A DNA stretch of 64,000 nt from assembly GCF_900119145.1 (NCBI RefSeq), contig NZ_FPIY01000001.1:620001-684000 (forward strand), in the 5' to 3' direction. This document shows positions 45,543 to 55,225 of the stretch, in pieces. Numbering within the stretch: the first letter of the stretch is position 1; each line of letters starts with the position of its first letter. Below the pieces are notes generated by a model. That model saw only the letters and a list, made by a program, of their open reading frames with translations, made no database searches and was not told the DNA's origin. The DNA is from Cellulophaga fucicola. GTDB taxonomy: Bacteria; Bacteroidota; Bacteroidia; Flavobacteriales; Flavobacteriaceae. The translations under genes were made by a program, and so were the position numbers.

Positions 45543-45584
45543 TTTGTGATAGCTTTGTGATATTATATTAACTTCTTTGTAACC
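45543..45584 (+). promoter_or_regulatory. Direct repeats phased at 11 bp (candidate response-regulator site)
   Basis: TTTGTGATA occurs at 45543-45551 and 45554-45562, exactly 11 bp apart. A degenerate copy (TTTGTAACC) lies at 45576-45584, 33 bp from the first, and a further full copy at 45465-45473. OmpR/PhoB-type regulators bind such tandem repeats, so autoregulation of the pair starting at 45590, and control of the divergent lipoprotein, is likely. Confidence 0.55.
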
Positions 45585-45589
45585 ATATT

Positions 45590-46282
45590 ATGAAACAGAT
45601 TTTAATTATTGAAGACGATCCAGAAATTATACAATTACTGGAGATACATTTAACAGATATGGTGTATAGTACAACTAAAGCTATGGACGGGGAAACTGGT
45701 CTTAATTTAGCTTTAGAAAACAATTATGACCTTATTTTACTGGATCTTACTTTACCTGTTATGGATGGTATAGAAGTTTGTAAAAAATTACGAACTAAAA
45801 AAAACACACCTATTATAATGCTTACTGCTAAGTCAGAAGAAATAGATCGTGTATTAGGTTTAGAAATTGGTGCAGATGATTACTTAACCAAACCTTTTAG
45901 TATTCGTGAGTTATTAGCTAGAATTAAAGCTGTATTACGTAGATCTGATACTCCTGAACCTGAGAAAAATAACTCTACAACTTTAAATTTTGAAGGTCTT
46001 TTTATAGATATTGATAAACGTAAAGTATTACACAATAAACAAAAGATAGATTTATCTCCAAAAGAGTTTGAGCTATTGGTTTTAATGGCTTCTAACCCTG
46101 GAAGAAACTATTCTAGAACAGAACTGCTTAATATTATTTGGGGCTATAATTTTGAAGGGTATGAGCATACTGTAAACTCTCATATAAACAGATTACGTGC
46201 TAAAATAGAGTCTAATATGGCTCAGCCAATGTACATTCTTACTTCTTGGGGAGTTGGCTATAAATTTAATGAAGAAATTTAA
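45590..46282 (+). CDS. OmpR/PhoB-family response regulator
   Basis: 230 residues. The receiver domain has Asp52 as phospho-acceptor (LILLDLTLP), the acidic pair E8/D9, a switch Thr at LTAK and Lys in TKPF. A winged-helix DNA-binding domain follows (about 135-228; LSPKEFELLVLMASNPGRNYSR, then VNSHINRLRAKIE). Two bases separate it from the kinase, so they are co-translated. It is the candidate binder of the repeats just upstream. Confidence 0.94.
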   Translation: MKQILIIEDDPEIIQLLEIHLTDMVYSTTKAMDGETGLNLALENNYDLILLDLTLPVMDGIEVCKKLRTKKNTPIIMLTAKSEEIDRVLGLEIGADDYLTKPFSIRELLARIKAVLRRSDTPEPEKNNSTTLNFEGLFIDIDKRKVLHNKQKIDLSPKEFELLVLMASNPGRNYSRTELLNIIWGYNFEGYEHTVNSHINRLRAKIESNMAQPMYILTSWGVGYKFNEEI

Positions 46283-46284
46283 TT

Positions 46285-47772
46285 ATGGGAGCATCAAAAA
46301 AAGTCTTAGGGACCAAGCTTATTAAAAAATTATGGATTGCCTTTATATTAATTATTTTGTTAATGGGTGCCTGTTACATTCTAATAACAGGATATTTTGC
46401 TAATAAATATAATGAAGCTACTATACAAAAGGTAAATGCAAAAGTAGCAAACCATCTAATTGAAGAAAAGTTTCAAAATGCATCACCATTCCTTGAAGAT
46501 GGTAGTGTTAATAAGCCTCTTTTTGGTGATTTAATGCATGATATGATGGCTGTTAATCGCAGTATAGAAGTGTATTTACTAGATAATACTGGTTCTGTTT
46601 TATATTCTGTAGTTTTAGAACACGGAGCTAATGAACCAATTAAACACGTATCTCTTGCTCCAATAAAAGAATTTATAAAAGTAGATGGACAAAACTATAT
46701 TTTAGGTGATGATCCTAGAAATACAGATGAACAAAAAATATTTTCTGCTGCTCCATATAAAGCTGGCGATAAAGAAGGTTACATATATATAATTCTTGCT
46801 GGCCAAGAGTTTCAGGCTATTAGTAGCGGTTTATTATCTCAGTATTTTGCTAAACTTGGTATTGGCGCTACCCTACTAACTATGGTTTTTGCTGCATTAC
46901 TAGGACTATTAAGTATTTGGTTTTTAACGAAGAACTTACGTGTAATGATTAGTACTGTGAACAAGTTTCAAGAAGGCGACCGTACTGCACGTATAAAAAA
47001 CCCGGAAGAATCTGATATCGAGGTTTTTGCTAATTCTTTTAATGATATGGCAGACACAATTGTTAGTAATATTGATAAAATACAGTCTGTAGACACCTTA
47101 CGTAGAGAGTTAATAGCAAATGTATCTCATGATCTAAGAACGCCCTTAGCTATCTTAAAAGGATACGTAGAGACACTCCAAATAAAGAAAGACACACTTA
47201 CTGAGGAACAAAAAGAAGAGTATTTAGAGATTACGCATAATAATATAGACCGTTTATCAAACCTAATAAACCAATTATTTGAGTATTCTAAATTAGAGTC
47301 TGAGCAAGTAGTACCTGTAAAAGAACCATTTTCTATTACAGAACTATCTTATGATTTAATTGAAAAATTTAAAGTAATAGCAGAGAAAAAACAAATTACA
47401 TTAGAAATGGATGTTTCTAATGAAAACAGCTTTGTTTATGCAGATGTAAGTATGGTAGAGCGTGCTTTGCAAAACTTAATAGAGAACGCTATTAAGTATA
47501 CAGAACCAAACGGAAAAGTTACATTAGCTATAAAAAAAGAAGCTAAAAAAGTAGAGATTAATATTACGGATACTGGTGCCGGTATTCCTATAAACGAGCA
47601 ACCTTATATTTTTGACAGATACAAGCAACTAGATAAATCTGAAAAGAAAAGAGGTGCTGGCTTAGGTTTAGCCATAGTGAAGAAAATAATGGAATTACAT
47701 GATACCACTATAACTGTACTTAGCAAACCTAAAGAAGGCAGCACCTTTACTTTTACATTACCTGTACATTAA
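46285..47772 (+). CDS. Membrane sensor histidine kinase
   Basis: 495 residues. TM1 (about 15-37), a periplasmic sensor of about 145 residues, TM2 (about 190-215), HAMP (215-270), HisKA with VSHDLRTPLA (His282), and HATPase_c with an Asn box (LIENAIKYT), DTGAGIP and GAGLGLAI. It is a complete classical kinase, partner of the adjacent regulator. Its stop overlaps the convergent hisIE stop by 4 bp. Confidence 0.94.
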   Translation: MGASKKVLGTKLIKKLWIAFILIILLMGACYILITGYFANKYNEATIQKVNAKVANHLIEEKFQNASPFLEDGSVNKPLFGDLMHDMMAVNRSIEVYLLDNTGSVLYSVVLEHGANEPIKHVSLAPIKEFIKVDGQNYILGDDPRNTDEQKIFSAAPYKAGDKEGYIYIILAGQEFQAISSGLLSQYFAKLGIGATLLTMVFAALLGLLSIWFLTKNLRVMISTVNKFQEGDRTARIKNPEESDIEVFANSFNDMADTIVSNIDKIQSVDTLRRELIANVSHDLRTPLAILKGYVETLQIKKDTLTEEQKEEYLEITHNNIDRLSNLINQLFEYSKLESEQVVPVKEPFSITELSYDLIEKFKVIAEKKQITLEMDVSNENSFVYADVSMVERALQNLIENAIKYTEPNGKVTLAIKKEAKKVEINITDTGAGIPINEQPYIFDRYKQLDKSEKKRGAGLGLAIVKKIMELHDTTITVLSKPKEGSTFTFTLPVH

Positions 47773-48365
47773 TTTCTGGTTTTTAGTACCGTAACAATAT
47801 CGTTTAATTTATAACCTTTAGCTTGTAAAAGAATTAAGTAGTGAAACAATAAATCTGCACTTTCTTCTTTGAATAGATGATCGTTACTATCCATTGCTTC
47901 AATTACTACTTCAACTGCCTCTTCACCAACTTTTTGGGCAACTTTGTTAATTCCGTCTCTGTATAAAGATGCAACATAGCTGTCCTTATTTTCTGGGTTA
48001 TCTTTACGATCTGTAATTATATCTTCTAACTTAGATAAGAATCCGTAGCTATTTGTATTGTCTTCTTTCCAACAAGTATCTGTACCTGTATGACAAGTAG
48101 GTCCAACAGGGTTTACAGTAATTAATAAAGAATCGTTATCGCAATCAACTTTTATATCAACTAAATTTAAAAAGTTACCACTCTCCTCTCCTTTGGTCCA
48201 TAAACGGTTTTTACTTCTGCTATAAAACGTAACCTTTTTAGTTTCGTTAGTTTTATCTACAGCCTCTTGGTTCATATACCCTAGCATTAACACATTTTTA
48301 GTTATTGCATCTTGTATAATTGCAGGTATTAAACCGTCTGTACTCTTTGTAAAATCTATTGTCAT
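47769..48365 (-). CDS. hisIE: Bifunctional phosphoribosyl-AMP cyclohydrolase / phosphoribosyl-ATP pyrophosphatase
   Basis: 198 residues. The HisI half (1-about 105) has the metal site DCDNDSLL and TCHTGTDTCW. The HisE half (about 110-198) has KVGEEAVEVVIEA and ESADLLFHYLILL. It carries out steps 2 and 3 of histidine synthesis. It is the last gene of the his operon. Confidence 0.95.
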   Translation of the reverse strand: MTIDFTKSTDGLIPAIIQDAITKNVLMLGYMNQEAVDKTNETKKVTFYSRSKNRLWTKGEESGNFLNLVDIKVDCDNDSLLITVNPVGPTCHTGTDTCWKEDNTNSYGFLSKLEDIITDRKDNPENKDSYVASLYRDGINKVAQKVGEEAVEVVIEAMDSNDHLFKEESADLLFHYLILLQAKGYKLNDIVTVLKTRN

Positions 48366-48375
48366 TTTATATATA

Positions 48376-49131
48376 TTATAATCTAACAGGTATGCCGTTA
48401 GTTTTTAATTCTTCTTTTAAATCTTTTATTTCTATTTCTTTAAAGTGAAAAACACTCGCTGCTAATGCTGCATCTGCTTTACCCTCTTTAAAAGTATCTG
48501 TAAAATGTTGCATTGTACCTGCGCCACCAGAAGCTATAATTGGAATATTTAACTCAGTTGATAACCTAGCCAAGGCTTCATTAGCAAAACCATCTTTTGT
48601 ACCATCATTATCCATAGAAGTAAATAGAATTTCTCCTGCTCCTCTTTCTTCTACTTCTTTAGCCCAATCAAACAAATTAAGCTCTGTTGGTACTTTACCC
48701 CCAACCAAGTGTACAACCCAAGTACCATCTATGCTTTTAGCATCTATAGCAACAACAACACATTGCGAACCAAATTTGGCTGCTAAATCGTTTATTAATT
48801 GCGGATTTTTAACTGCAGATGAATTTATAGATACCTTATCTGCACCGTTTTGCAGCAATATATCTACATCTTCAATAGAAGATATGCCACCACCAACAGT
48901 AAACGGAATATTTACTTTCTCTGCAACACGCAATACTAAATCTGCTAAGGTTTTTCTACGTTCTTCAGTTGCAGATATGTCTAAAAAAACAAGTTCGTCT
49001 GCTCCTGTTCTTGCATAAATCTCTGCCAGTTCTACCGGATCACCAGCATCACGTAAATCAACAAAATTGATTCCTTTTACTGTACGGCCGTTTTTAATAT
49101 CTAAACAGGGTATTATTCTTTTTGTTAACAT
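48376..49131 (-). CDS. hisF: Imidazole glycerol phosphate synthase, cyclase subunit
   Basis: 251 residues, a TIM barrel. Catalytic Asp11 ([14 protein letters not shown]) and the second Asp near 130 (VVAIDAK) are present, with phosphate loops VGGGISS and ASGGAG. It works with HisH to make IGP and AICAR. It lies 10 bp before hisIE. Confidence 0.96.
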   Translation of the reverse strand: MLTKRIIPCLDIKNGRTVKGINFVDLRDAGDPVELAEIYARTGADELVFLDISATEERRKTLADLVLRVAEKVNIPFTVGGGISSIEDVDILLQNGADKVSINSSAVKNPQLINDLAAKFGSQCVVVAIDAKSIDGTWVVHLVGGKVPTELNLFDWAKEVEERGAGEILFTSMDNDGTKDGFANEALARLSTELNIPIIASGGAGTMQHFTDTFKEGKADAALAASVFHFKEIEIKDLKEELKTNGIPVRL

Positions 49132-49202
49132 AATATTTATGGATCATAGAAAAAAGAGAAAAGAAATAGATGCCTATTTTCTATACTCTCTATTCTAAGT
49201 TC

Positions 49203-49931
49203 TTATTTATTTAATATAAATTCTTCTAATTGTTTCATAGAAATTCTATTTTCATAAATAGCTTTCCCAATTATAGTTCCTTCACAGCCAATTTCGGCTA
49301 ATTCAGGAAGTTCATCATAAGTAGAGATTCCTCCACTTGCTATTAGTTTCAACCCTTTGTCAGAAGAGGCTAATATCTTTGAATATAAATCAAAAGAAGG
49401 ACCTTCTAACATACCATCTTTACTTATATCTGTACAAATTACATAGCTCACGCCTTGTTTTTGGTATTCTTGTATAAATGGCACTAATTCTTCTTTAGAT
49501 TCTTCTAACCAACCAGATACGGCTACTTTTTCATCCAAAGCATCTGCACCTAAGATAATTTTATCCGCACCAAATTTCTGAAGCCAAGAACCAAATACCT
49601 CTCTATCCTTAACAGCAATACTGCCACCAGTAATTTGGTTAGCTCCGCTCTCAAAGGCTATACGTAAGTCTTCATCTGACTTTAATCCGCCACCAAAATC
49701 TATTTTTAGGTTTGTTTTAGAAGCTATTTGCTCTAAAATCTTATGGTTTACTATGTGTTTAGACTTTGCCCCGTCAAGGTCTACTAAATGTAAATACTCT
49801 ATACCGTGAGCCTCAAATTCTTTTGCAACTTCTAGAGGGTTCTCGTTATATATTTTTTTAGTGTTGTAATCTCCTTTAGACAAGCGTACACATTTGCCAT
49901 CTATAATATCTATTGCTGGTATTATTCTCAT
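49203..49931 (-). CDS. hisA: ProFAR isomerase
   Basis: 242 residues, a HisF-like TIM barrel. Catalytic Asp8 ([19 protein letters not shown]), the second Asp near 129 ([10 protein letters not shown]) and phosphate loops FGGGLKS and ASGGIST are present. It opens the ribose ring of ProFAR. The distance to hisF is 71 bp. Confidence 0.95.
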   Translation of the reverse strand: MRIIPAIDIIDGKCVRLSKGDYNTKKIYNENPLEVAKEFEAHGIEYLHLVDLDGAKSKHIVNHKILEQIASKTNLKIDFGGGLKSDEDLRIAFESGANQITGGSIAVKDREVFGSWLQKFGADKIILGADALDEKVAVSGWLEESKEELVPFIQEYQKQGVSYVICTDISKDGMLEGPSFDLYSKILASSDKGLKLIASGGISTYDELPELAEIGCEGTIIGKAIYENRISMKQLEEFILNK

Positions 49932-49996
49932 TTTTGTTTTTTTGTAAAAAAATATAAAGACTTAATTGCTTGTTAACTTTGGACTTAATTAAACTT

Positions 49997-50578
49997 CTAC
50001 ATTTCCAGAAAATTCCTCAAAATCTGCTCTCCTACTTCACTACTTTTTTCTGGGTGAAATTGAGTTCCGTAAAAATTATTTTTTTGTAATGCCGCACTGT
50101 AATCTATATCATAATTAGATGTTGCGATGGTCTCATTAGTAACTGGAGCATAAAAACTATGAACCATATAAATATGGGCGTTTTCTTTTATAGTATTAAA
50201 TAAATTAGTTTTTAAGTTTGATATCTCATTCCATCCAATCTGTGGCACCTTTACCTTGTTTGAAAACTTTACAACATCAACATTAAAAATTCCTAACCCA
50301 GTTGTGTTTCCTTCTTCAGATGCGTTACACATTAATTGCATACCCAAACAAATACCCAAAACAGGTTGTTTTAAAGTGGGAATTAGAGCATCTAAACCAC
50401 TAGCACGTAACTTACTCATTGCACTACTAGCTTCACCTACGCCAGGAAAAATTACTTTATCTGCAGCAAGAATTTCGTTTACATTATCTGTTAAAACTGC
50501 CTCAAAACCAAGTCGTTTTATAGCAAATTTAATGCTCTGTATATTTCCTGCTCCGTAATTTATAATTACTATTTTCAT
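49997..50578 (-). CDS. hisH: Imidazole glycerol phosphate synthase, glutaminase subunit
   Basis: 193 residues, class I glutaminase. The nucleophile Cys77 lies in GICLGMQL, and the His/Glu pair in TQFHPEKS near the C-terminus. The GVGEA oxyanion strand is present. It feeds ammonia to HisF. Confidence 0.96.
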   Translation of the reverse strand: MKIVIINYGAGNIQSIKFAIKRLGFEAVLTDNVNEILAADKVIFPGVGEASSAMSKLRASGLDALIPTLKQPVLGICLGMQLMCNASEEGNTTGLGIFNVDVVKFSNKVKVPQIGWNEISNLKTNLFNTIKENAHIYMVHSFYAPVTNETIATSNYDIDYSAALQKNNFYGTQFHPEKSSEVGEQILRNFLEM

Positions 50579-50603
50579 CTTAAACTTTAAGTATTATAAC
50601 TAT

Positions 50604-51737
50604 TTATAGCATTCCCTTTGTACTAGGTAAAACCATTTTTTCTACATCTCTTTTTACAGCCATTTTTATTGCTTTTGCAAATGCTTTAAAAATAGCTTCA
50701 ATTTTATGATGTTCGTTTACACCTTCTGCTTTTACATTCAAGTTTGCTTTTGCTCCGTCTGAAAACGATTTAAAAAAGTGTAAAAACATTTCCGTTGGCA
50801 TATCTCCTACCATTTCACGCTTAAAATCAGCATCCCAAACCAACCAGTTTCTACCTCCAAAATCTATAGCTACTTGTGCTAAGCAGTCGTCCATTGGCAA
50901 ACAAAAACCATAACGTTCTATTCCTAATTTTGTTCCTAATGCCTTAGCAAACACTTCACCTAAAGCAATAGCGGTATCTTCTATAGTGTGGTGTTCATCT
51001 ACTTCTAAATCGCCATTTACTTTAATTTCTAAGTCCATTTGACCGTGACGTGCCAATTGGTCTAGCATATGATCAAAGAAAGATAATCCTGTTTTTATGT
51101 CACTCTTACCAGTACCATCTAAATTTACGTTAATGTAAATATCTGTTTCGTTGGTTTTACGTGTAACTTCAGAAACTCTATCTTTTAGCTTTAAAAACTC
51201 GTATATTTTTTCCCAATCATTACTTTCTAAAGCAATAACATCGTTTAACTCTTCTCTTTTTACAGTAATTTCACCTGTACCAAGATTGGTTTCATCGTTA
51301 ATAAAAACACCCTTAGATCCTAAGTTTTTAGCTAGTTCTATATCCGTTAAACGATCTCCAATTACAAAAGAATTGGCCAAATCATAATCAGCTGAAAAAT
51401 ATTCTGTTAGCAAGCCAGTTCCTGGTTTACGTGTATTGGCATTTTCGTGTGGAAAAGTTCTGTCTAAAAAAACCTTATCAAAAACAACACCTTCATTTTC
51501 AAAAGACTTTAAAATAAAATTTTGTACTGGCCAAAATGTATCTTCCGGAAAAACGTCTGTACCTAAACCATCTTGATTGGTAATCATAACCAATTCGTAA
51601 TCTAGCTCCTTAGCTATTTTTCCTAAAAAAGTAAATGCTTTTGGGTAAAAAATCATTTTTTCAAATGCATCTATTTGTTCGTCTACCGTTTCTTTAATTA
51701 TGGTACCGTCTCTATCTATAAATAATACTTTTTTCAT
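50604..51737 (-). CDS. hisB: Bifunctional histidinol phosphatase / IGP dehydratase
   Basis: 377 residues. The N-terminal HAD phosphatase (1-about 165) has the nucleophile in FIDRDGTI (Asp8, Asp10). The C-terminal dehydratase (about 188-377) has the metal-binding [15 protein letters not shown] and EHHKIEA motifs. The fusion is the same as in enterobacteria and common in Bacteroidota. Confidence 0.96.
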   Translation of the reverse strand: MKKVLFIDRDGTIIKETVDEQIDAFEKMIFYPKAFTFLGKIAKELDYELVMITNQDGLGTDVFPEDTFWPVQNFILKSFENEGVVFDKVFLDRTFPHENANTRKPGTGLLTEYFSADYDLANSFVIGDRLTDIELAKNLGSKGVFINDETNLGTGEITVKREELNDVIALESNDWEKIYEFLKLKDRVSEVTRKTNETDIYINVNLDGTGKSDIKTGLSFFDHMLDQLARHGQMDLEIKVNGDLEVDEHHTIEDTAIALGEVFAKALGTKLGIERYGFCLPMDDCLAQVAIDFGGRNWLVWDADFKREMVGDMPTEMFLHFFKSFSDGAKANLNVKAEGVNEHHKIEAIFKAFAKAIKMAVKRDVEKMVLPSTKGML

Positions 51738-51780
51738 TTTCTAAAGTTCGTTGCAATTCAATTTCACAAAAGAATTACGG

Positions 51781-52830
51781 TTAGTTATTAATTTGGTTTA
51801 GTGCGTTTATTAATTTACTATTTTCTTCTGCTGTACCTACTGTAAAGCGCAACGTATTTTTACACAAAGGTTGCGTTGTTCTGTTCCGTATTACAATACC
51901 TTTTTCTAAAAGCTGATTGTATCTTTTTGTAGCATCGTCAACTTTAGCAAGAATAAAATTAGCGTCAGAAGCATATACTTTTTCAACATAATTAACCTGA
52001 AGTAAAACTTTAGATAAACAATCCTTTTCAGTCATTATATCAGATACTTCTCTTTTTACAGATTCTATATCTAAAACTCGTTCTTTTGCTCTTTGCTGAG
52101 TTAATTCATTTACATTATATGGTGGTTTTATTTTGTTTAAAACTGATATAATTTCTTTTGATGCAATACAGATTCCTAATCTTATACCTGCCAAACCATA
52201 AGCTTTAGATAAGGTTTGAGTAACAATTAAATTAGGATATTTATCTAGTTGCGAAACCCAACTTTTTTGAGCTGAAAAGTCAATATAAGCTTCGTCTACA
52301 ACCACCAAACCTTTAAAATCTTTTAGCAACTGATGCATTTTTTCTGCTGCAAAGCTATTACCAGTTGGATTATTAGGTGAGCATAAAAACAAAATTTTAC
52401 TATTCTTATTTGCTACAGCTAAAATTTCATCAACATTAGGTTCAAAATCAGTCGTAAGTAATACTTCTTTATTCTCTACATTATTAATACCAGATAATAC
52501 TTTATACATACCGTAAGTTGGTGGTAATGTTATAATATTATCTTCCTTTGGCTCGCAAAATGCTCTGTAGATTAAATCTAAAACTTCATCACTACCATTA
52601 CCCAAAAGTAAATTTTCTGATGCAATTCCTTTTTGATTCGCTAAAATAGATTTTAAGCTACGTTGTTGCGGATCTGGATATCTATTTACACCATTTTGGT
52701 ATGGATTCTCATTGGCATCTAAAAATACCATTTCTGCACCATCAGAAACATACTCATCCCTAGCAGAAGAATACGGACTAAGTCCTTTTACATTTTCCCT
52801 AGTTAATTTATCTAAGTTAAAATCCTTCAT
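51781..52830 (-). CDS. hisC: Histidinol-phosphate aminotransferase
   Basis: 349 residues, class I/II aminotransferase. The PLP lysine is in TLSKAYGLAGIRLG, with Asp/Tyr contacts in VVDEAYIDF and the GNGSDE loop. It transfers amino nitrogen from glutamate to imidazole acetol phosphate. Its start abuts the hisD stop with a 1-bp overlap. Confidence 0.95.
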   Translation of the reverse strand: MKDFNLDKLTRENVKGLSPYSSARDEYVSDGAEMVFLDANENPYQNGVNRYPDPQQRSLKSILANQKGIASENLLLGNGSDEVLDLIYRAFCEPKEDNIITLPPTYGMYKVLSGINNVENKEVLLTTDFEPNVDEILAVANKNSKILFLCSPNNPTGNSFAAEKMHQLLKDFKGLVVVDEAYIDFSAQKSWVSQLDKYPNLIVTQTLSKAYGLAGIRLGICIASKEIISVLNKIKPPYNVNELTQQRAKERVLDIESVKREVSDIMTEKDCLSKVLLQVNYVEKVYASDANFILAKVDDATKRYNQLLEKGIVIRNRTTQPLCKNTLRFTVGTAEENSKLINALNQINN

Positions 52831-54113
52831 TATTTTAAGCTATTTAAACGTAAAGTAACTGCATTTTTGTGTGCTTGTAAACCTTCTGCATCTGCCATTA
52901 GTTCTATTGCCTCTCCTATTTTTTGTATACCTTGTTTAGATATTTTTTGAAATGTAATACTCTTAGTAAAACTGTCTAAGTTAACACCACTATATTGCTT
53001 AGCATAGCCGTTTGTTGGTAATGTGTGGTTGGTGCCAGAAGCGTAATCACCAGCACTTTCTGGCGTATAGTTGCCAATAAATACAGAACCAGCATTTTCA
53101 ATTGTGTTTAAAACGTAATCTTCATTTTCTACACAAACAATAAAGTGTTCTGGAGCGTATTCATTAATTAATTGCATAGCAATTTCTATTGTTTCTATAT
53201 AAATGAGCTTACTATTTTCAATGGCTTTTGTAGCTATTTCTACACGTGGTAAAACGGCTAATTGTTTTTCAACTTCAGTTTCTACCGCAGCAATCATTTT
53301 TTTAGAAGTAGATACTAATATAACTTGACTATCTGTGCCGTGTTCTGCCTGACTTAATAAGTCTGATGCTACAAATGCCGCGTTTGCTGTATCATCTGCT
53401 AAAACTAAAAGTTCACTTGGACCTGCAGGCATATCTATTGCTACACCGTATTTAGTTGCTATTTGTTTCGCTACAGTAACAAATTGGTTGCCAGGGCCAA
53501 ATATTTTATATACTTGTGGTATTGTTTCTGTACCAAACGTCATAGCTGCAATGGCTTGTATGCCACCAACTTTGTATATTTTGGTAACACCACATAAATT
53601 TGCTGCGTACAAAATAGCCGGATTTATTTTTCCTTCTTTATTAGGAGGAGAGCACAATACAATCTCTTTACAACCTGCAATATTAGCGGGTGTAGCCAGC
53701 ATTAAAATGGTAGAAAATAAGGGTGCTGTACCGCCAGGAATATATAAACCAACTTTTTGAATTGGTCTTTTTTCTTGCCAACAGTCTACTCCGTTTGCAG
53801 TTTGTACACTTACCTTTTCTGTTTTCTGTGCTTTGTGAAAAGTTTCAACATTACTCTTAGCTAATTGTATCGCTTTTTTTAGTTCTTCTGATACTAACTC
53901 TTCAGCTTCATTAATCTCTGCTGTAGAAACGATGCTAGAATCTAAAGAAACACTATCAAACTTCTCTGTGTACTTTTTTATAGCACTATCGCCATCTTGT
54001 TTTACTTCAGTAAAAACAGAAACCACAGTACTTTCTATATCTGCAACAGTTTGTGTTGGCCTTTCTAAAACTTGTTTCCAATCTACAATAGGTGGATTAT
54101 CAATTTTATTCAT
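52830..54113 (-). CDS. hisD: Histidinol dehydrogenase
   Basis: 427 residues, full length. Typical segments are YIPGGTAPLFSTILMLATPA, IQAIAAMTFGTE, GPGNQFVTVAK, DMPAGPSELLVLAD, SQAEHGTDSQV with the Zn/catalytic His, and YAPEHFIV. It makes histidine from histidinol in two NAD-dependent steps. It overlaps neighbours on both sides by 1 bp. Confidence 0.97.
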   Translation of the reverse strand: MNKIDNPPIVDWKQVLERPTQTVADIESTVVSVFTEVKQDGDSAIKKYTEKFDSVSLDSSIVSTAEINEAEELVSEELKKAIQLAKSNVETFHKAQKTEKVSVQTANGVDCWQEKRPIQKVGLYIPGGTAPLFSTILMLATPANIAGCKEIVLCSPPNKEGKINPAILYAANLCGVTKIYKVGGIQAIAAMTFGTETIPQVYKIFGPGNQFVTVAKQIATKYGVAIDMPAGPSELLVLADDTANAAFVASDLLSQAEHGTDSQVILVSTSKKMIAAVETEVEKQLAVLPRVEIATKAIENSKLIYIETIEIAMQLINEYAPEHFIVCVENEDYVLNTIENAGSVFIGNYTPESAGDYASGTNHTLPTNGYAKQYSGVNLDSFTKSITFQKISKQGIQKIGEAIELMADAEGLQAHKNAVTLRLNSLK

Positions 54114-54970
54114 TACAATACCATTTTTTCAATTGGACAAACCAAAATTCCTTCTGCGCCTTCTTTTTTTAATTCCTGAATTACTTCCCAGAATTTATCC
54201 TTGTTTATAACAGTGTGTACAGAACTCCATCCTTCTTCTGCTAATGGTAATACAGTAGGACTACGCATTCCTGGTAATAATGATATAATGGTATCTAATT
54301 TTTCATTAGGTGCGTTTAAAAGCACATATTTAGATTGTCTAGCTCTTAAAACAGATTCAATTCTAAACTCTAACTGACTTAATATTTCTTTACGTTCTTC
54401 TGATATTTTAGGAGAAACAGCTAAAACTGCTTCGCTAGTTAGCATTACTTCTACTTCCTTAAGGTTGTTCTTAAACAAAGTACTACCACTAGAAACGATA
54501 TCGCAAATACCATCTGCTAAACCAATATTTGGCGCAATTTCTACAGAACCATTAATAATGTGTAAATCTGCAGTAACACCTTTAGTTGCTAAATAGTTTT
54601 TTACTGTATTAGGGTATGATGTTGCTATGCGTTTTCCTTGAAAATCTTGAACAGAGGTATATTTAAACGATTTTGGAACCGCTAATGATACTTTACATTT
54701 AGAGAAACCTAATCTTTCTGAAAACGTAAGATCTTCTCCTTTTTCAATTAAAACATTTTCTCCAATAATAGCAATATCTACTACACCATCTCTTAAATAC
54801 TGAGGAATATCACCATTTCTAAGGTAAAAAACTTCCATTGGAAAATTTCTTGAAGACGCTTTTAATTGGTCTTTACCGTTGTCTATAGATATACCACAGT
54901 CTTTTAAAAGGGCTATGGAATCTTCATTTAAACGTCCACTTTTCTGAATTGCAATTCTAATTTTAGTCAT
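54113..54970 (-). CDS. hisG: ATP phosphoribosyltransferase, long form
   Basis: 285 residues, so the long HisG with the C-terminal feedback domain (about 210-285, ending EGILVCPIEKMVL). The N-terminal start IRIAIQKSGRLNEDSIALL and the PRPP loop DIVSSGSTL are present. It is the first gene of the operon and the target of histidine feedback. It is preceded by a leader peptide and terminator. Confidence 0.96.
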   Translation of the reverse strand: MTKIRIAIQKSGRLNEDSIALLKDCGISIDNGKDQLKASSRNFPMEVFYLRNGDIPQYLRDGVVDIAIIGENVLIEKGEDLTFSERLGFSKCKVSLAVPKSFKYTSVQDFQGKRIATSYPNTVKNYLATKGVTADLHIINGSVEIAPNIGLADGICDIVSSGSTLFKNNLKEVEVMLTSEAVLAVSPKISEERKEILSQLEFRIESVLRARQSKYVLLNAPNEKLDTIISLLPGMRSPTVLPLAEEGWSSVHTVINKDKFWEVIQELKKEGAEGILVCPIEKMVL

Positions 54971-55013
54971 TCTTTTTTTTAGTATGTGTTCAAGAAATCA
55001 AAATGGATTAAAA

Positions 55014-55045
55014 ACAAAAAACCCGTTTGATTTCTCAAACGGGTT
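55014..55045 (-). terminator. his attenuator (Rho-independent terminator)
   Basis: On the minus strand the perfect 11-bp stem AACCCGTTTGA / TCAAACGGGTT (55045-55035 and 55030-55020) has a four-base loop and is followed by a T run. It lies between the leader peptide and hisG, 44 bp before the hisG start. Confidence 0.9.
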
Positions 55046-55075
55046 AGATTTATGTTTAAACACTGCAAAACACTT

Positions 55076-55132
55076 CTAGCTCGCTTGATAGCAAGGTGTA
55101 AAGTGATGATGATGTGTGTTATTGTTTCTCAT
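55076..55132 (-). CDS. hisL: Histidine operon leader peptide
   Basis: ATG at 55130-55132 and TAG at 55076-55078 give 18 residues, MRNNNTHHHHFTPCYQAS, with four consecutive His codons (CAT CAT CAT CAC). It ends 31 bp before the attenuator stem. Stalling on the His codons when charged tRNA-His is scarce would allow an alternative fold and readthrough into hisG. The segment between the leader and the terminator contains bases able to pair with the leader region. Confidence 0.88.
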   Translation of the reverse strand: MRNNNTHHHHFTPCYQAS

Positions 55133-55225
55133 TATGCTGTAAAAGTAAAACTTATTTCTATTATATAAAAGAGAATTTATATTTTTAGTTCACTATTAAT
55201 AATTTCTTAACAAACAAGCGTTAAT

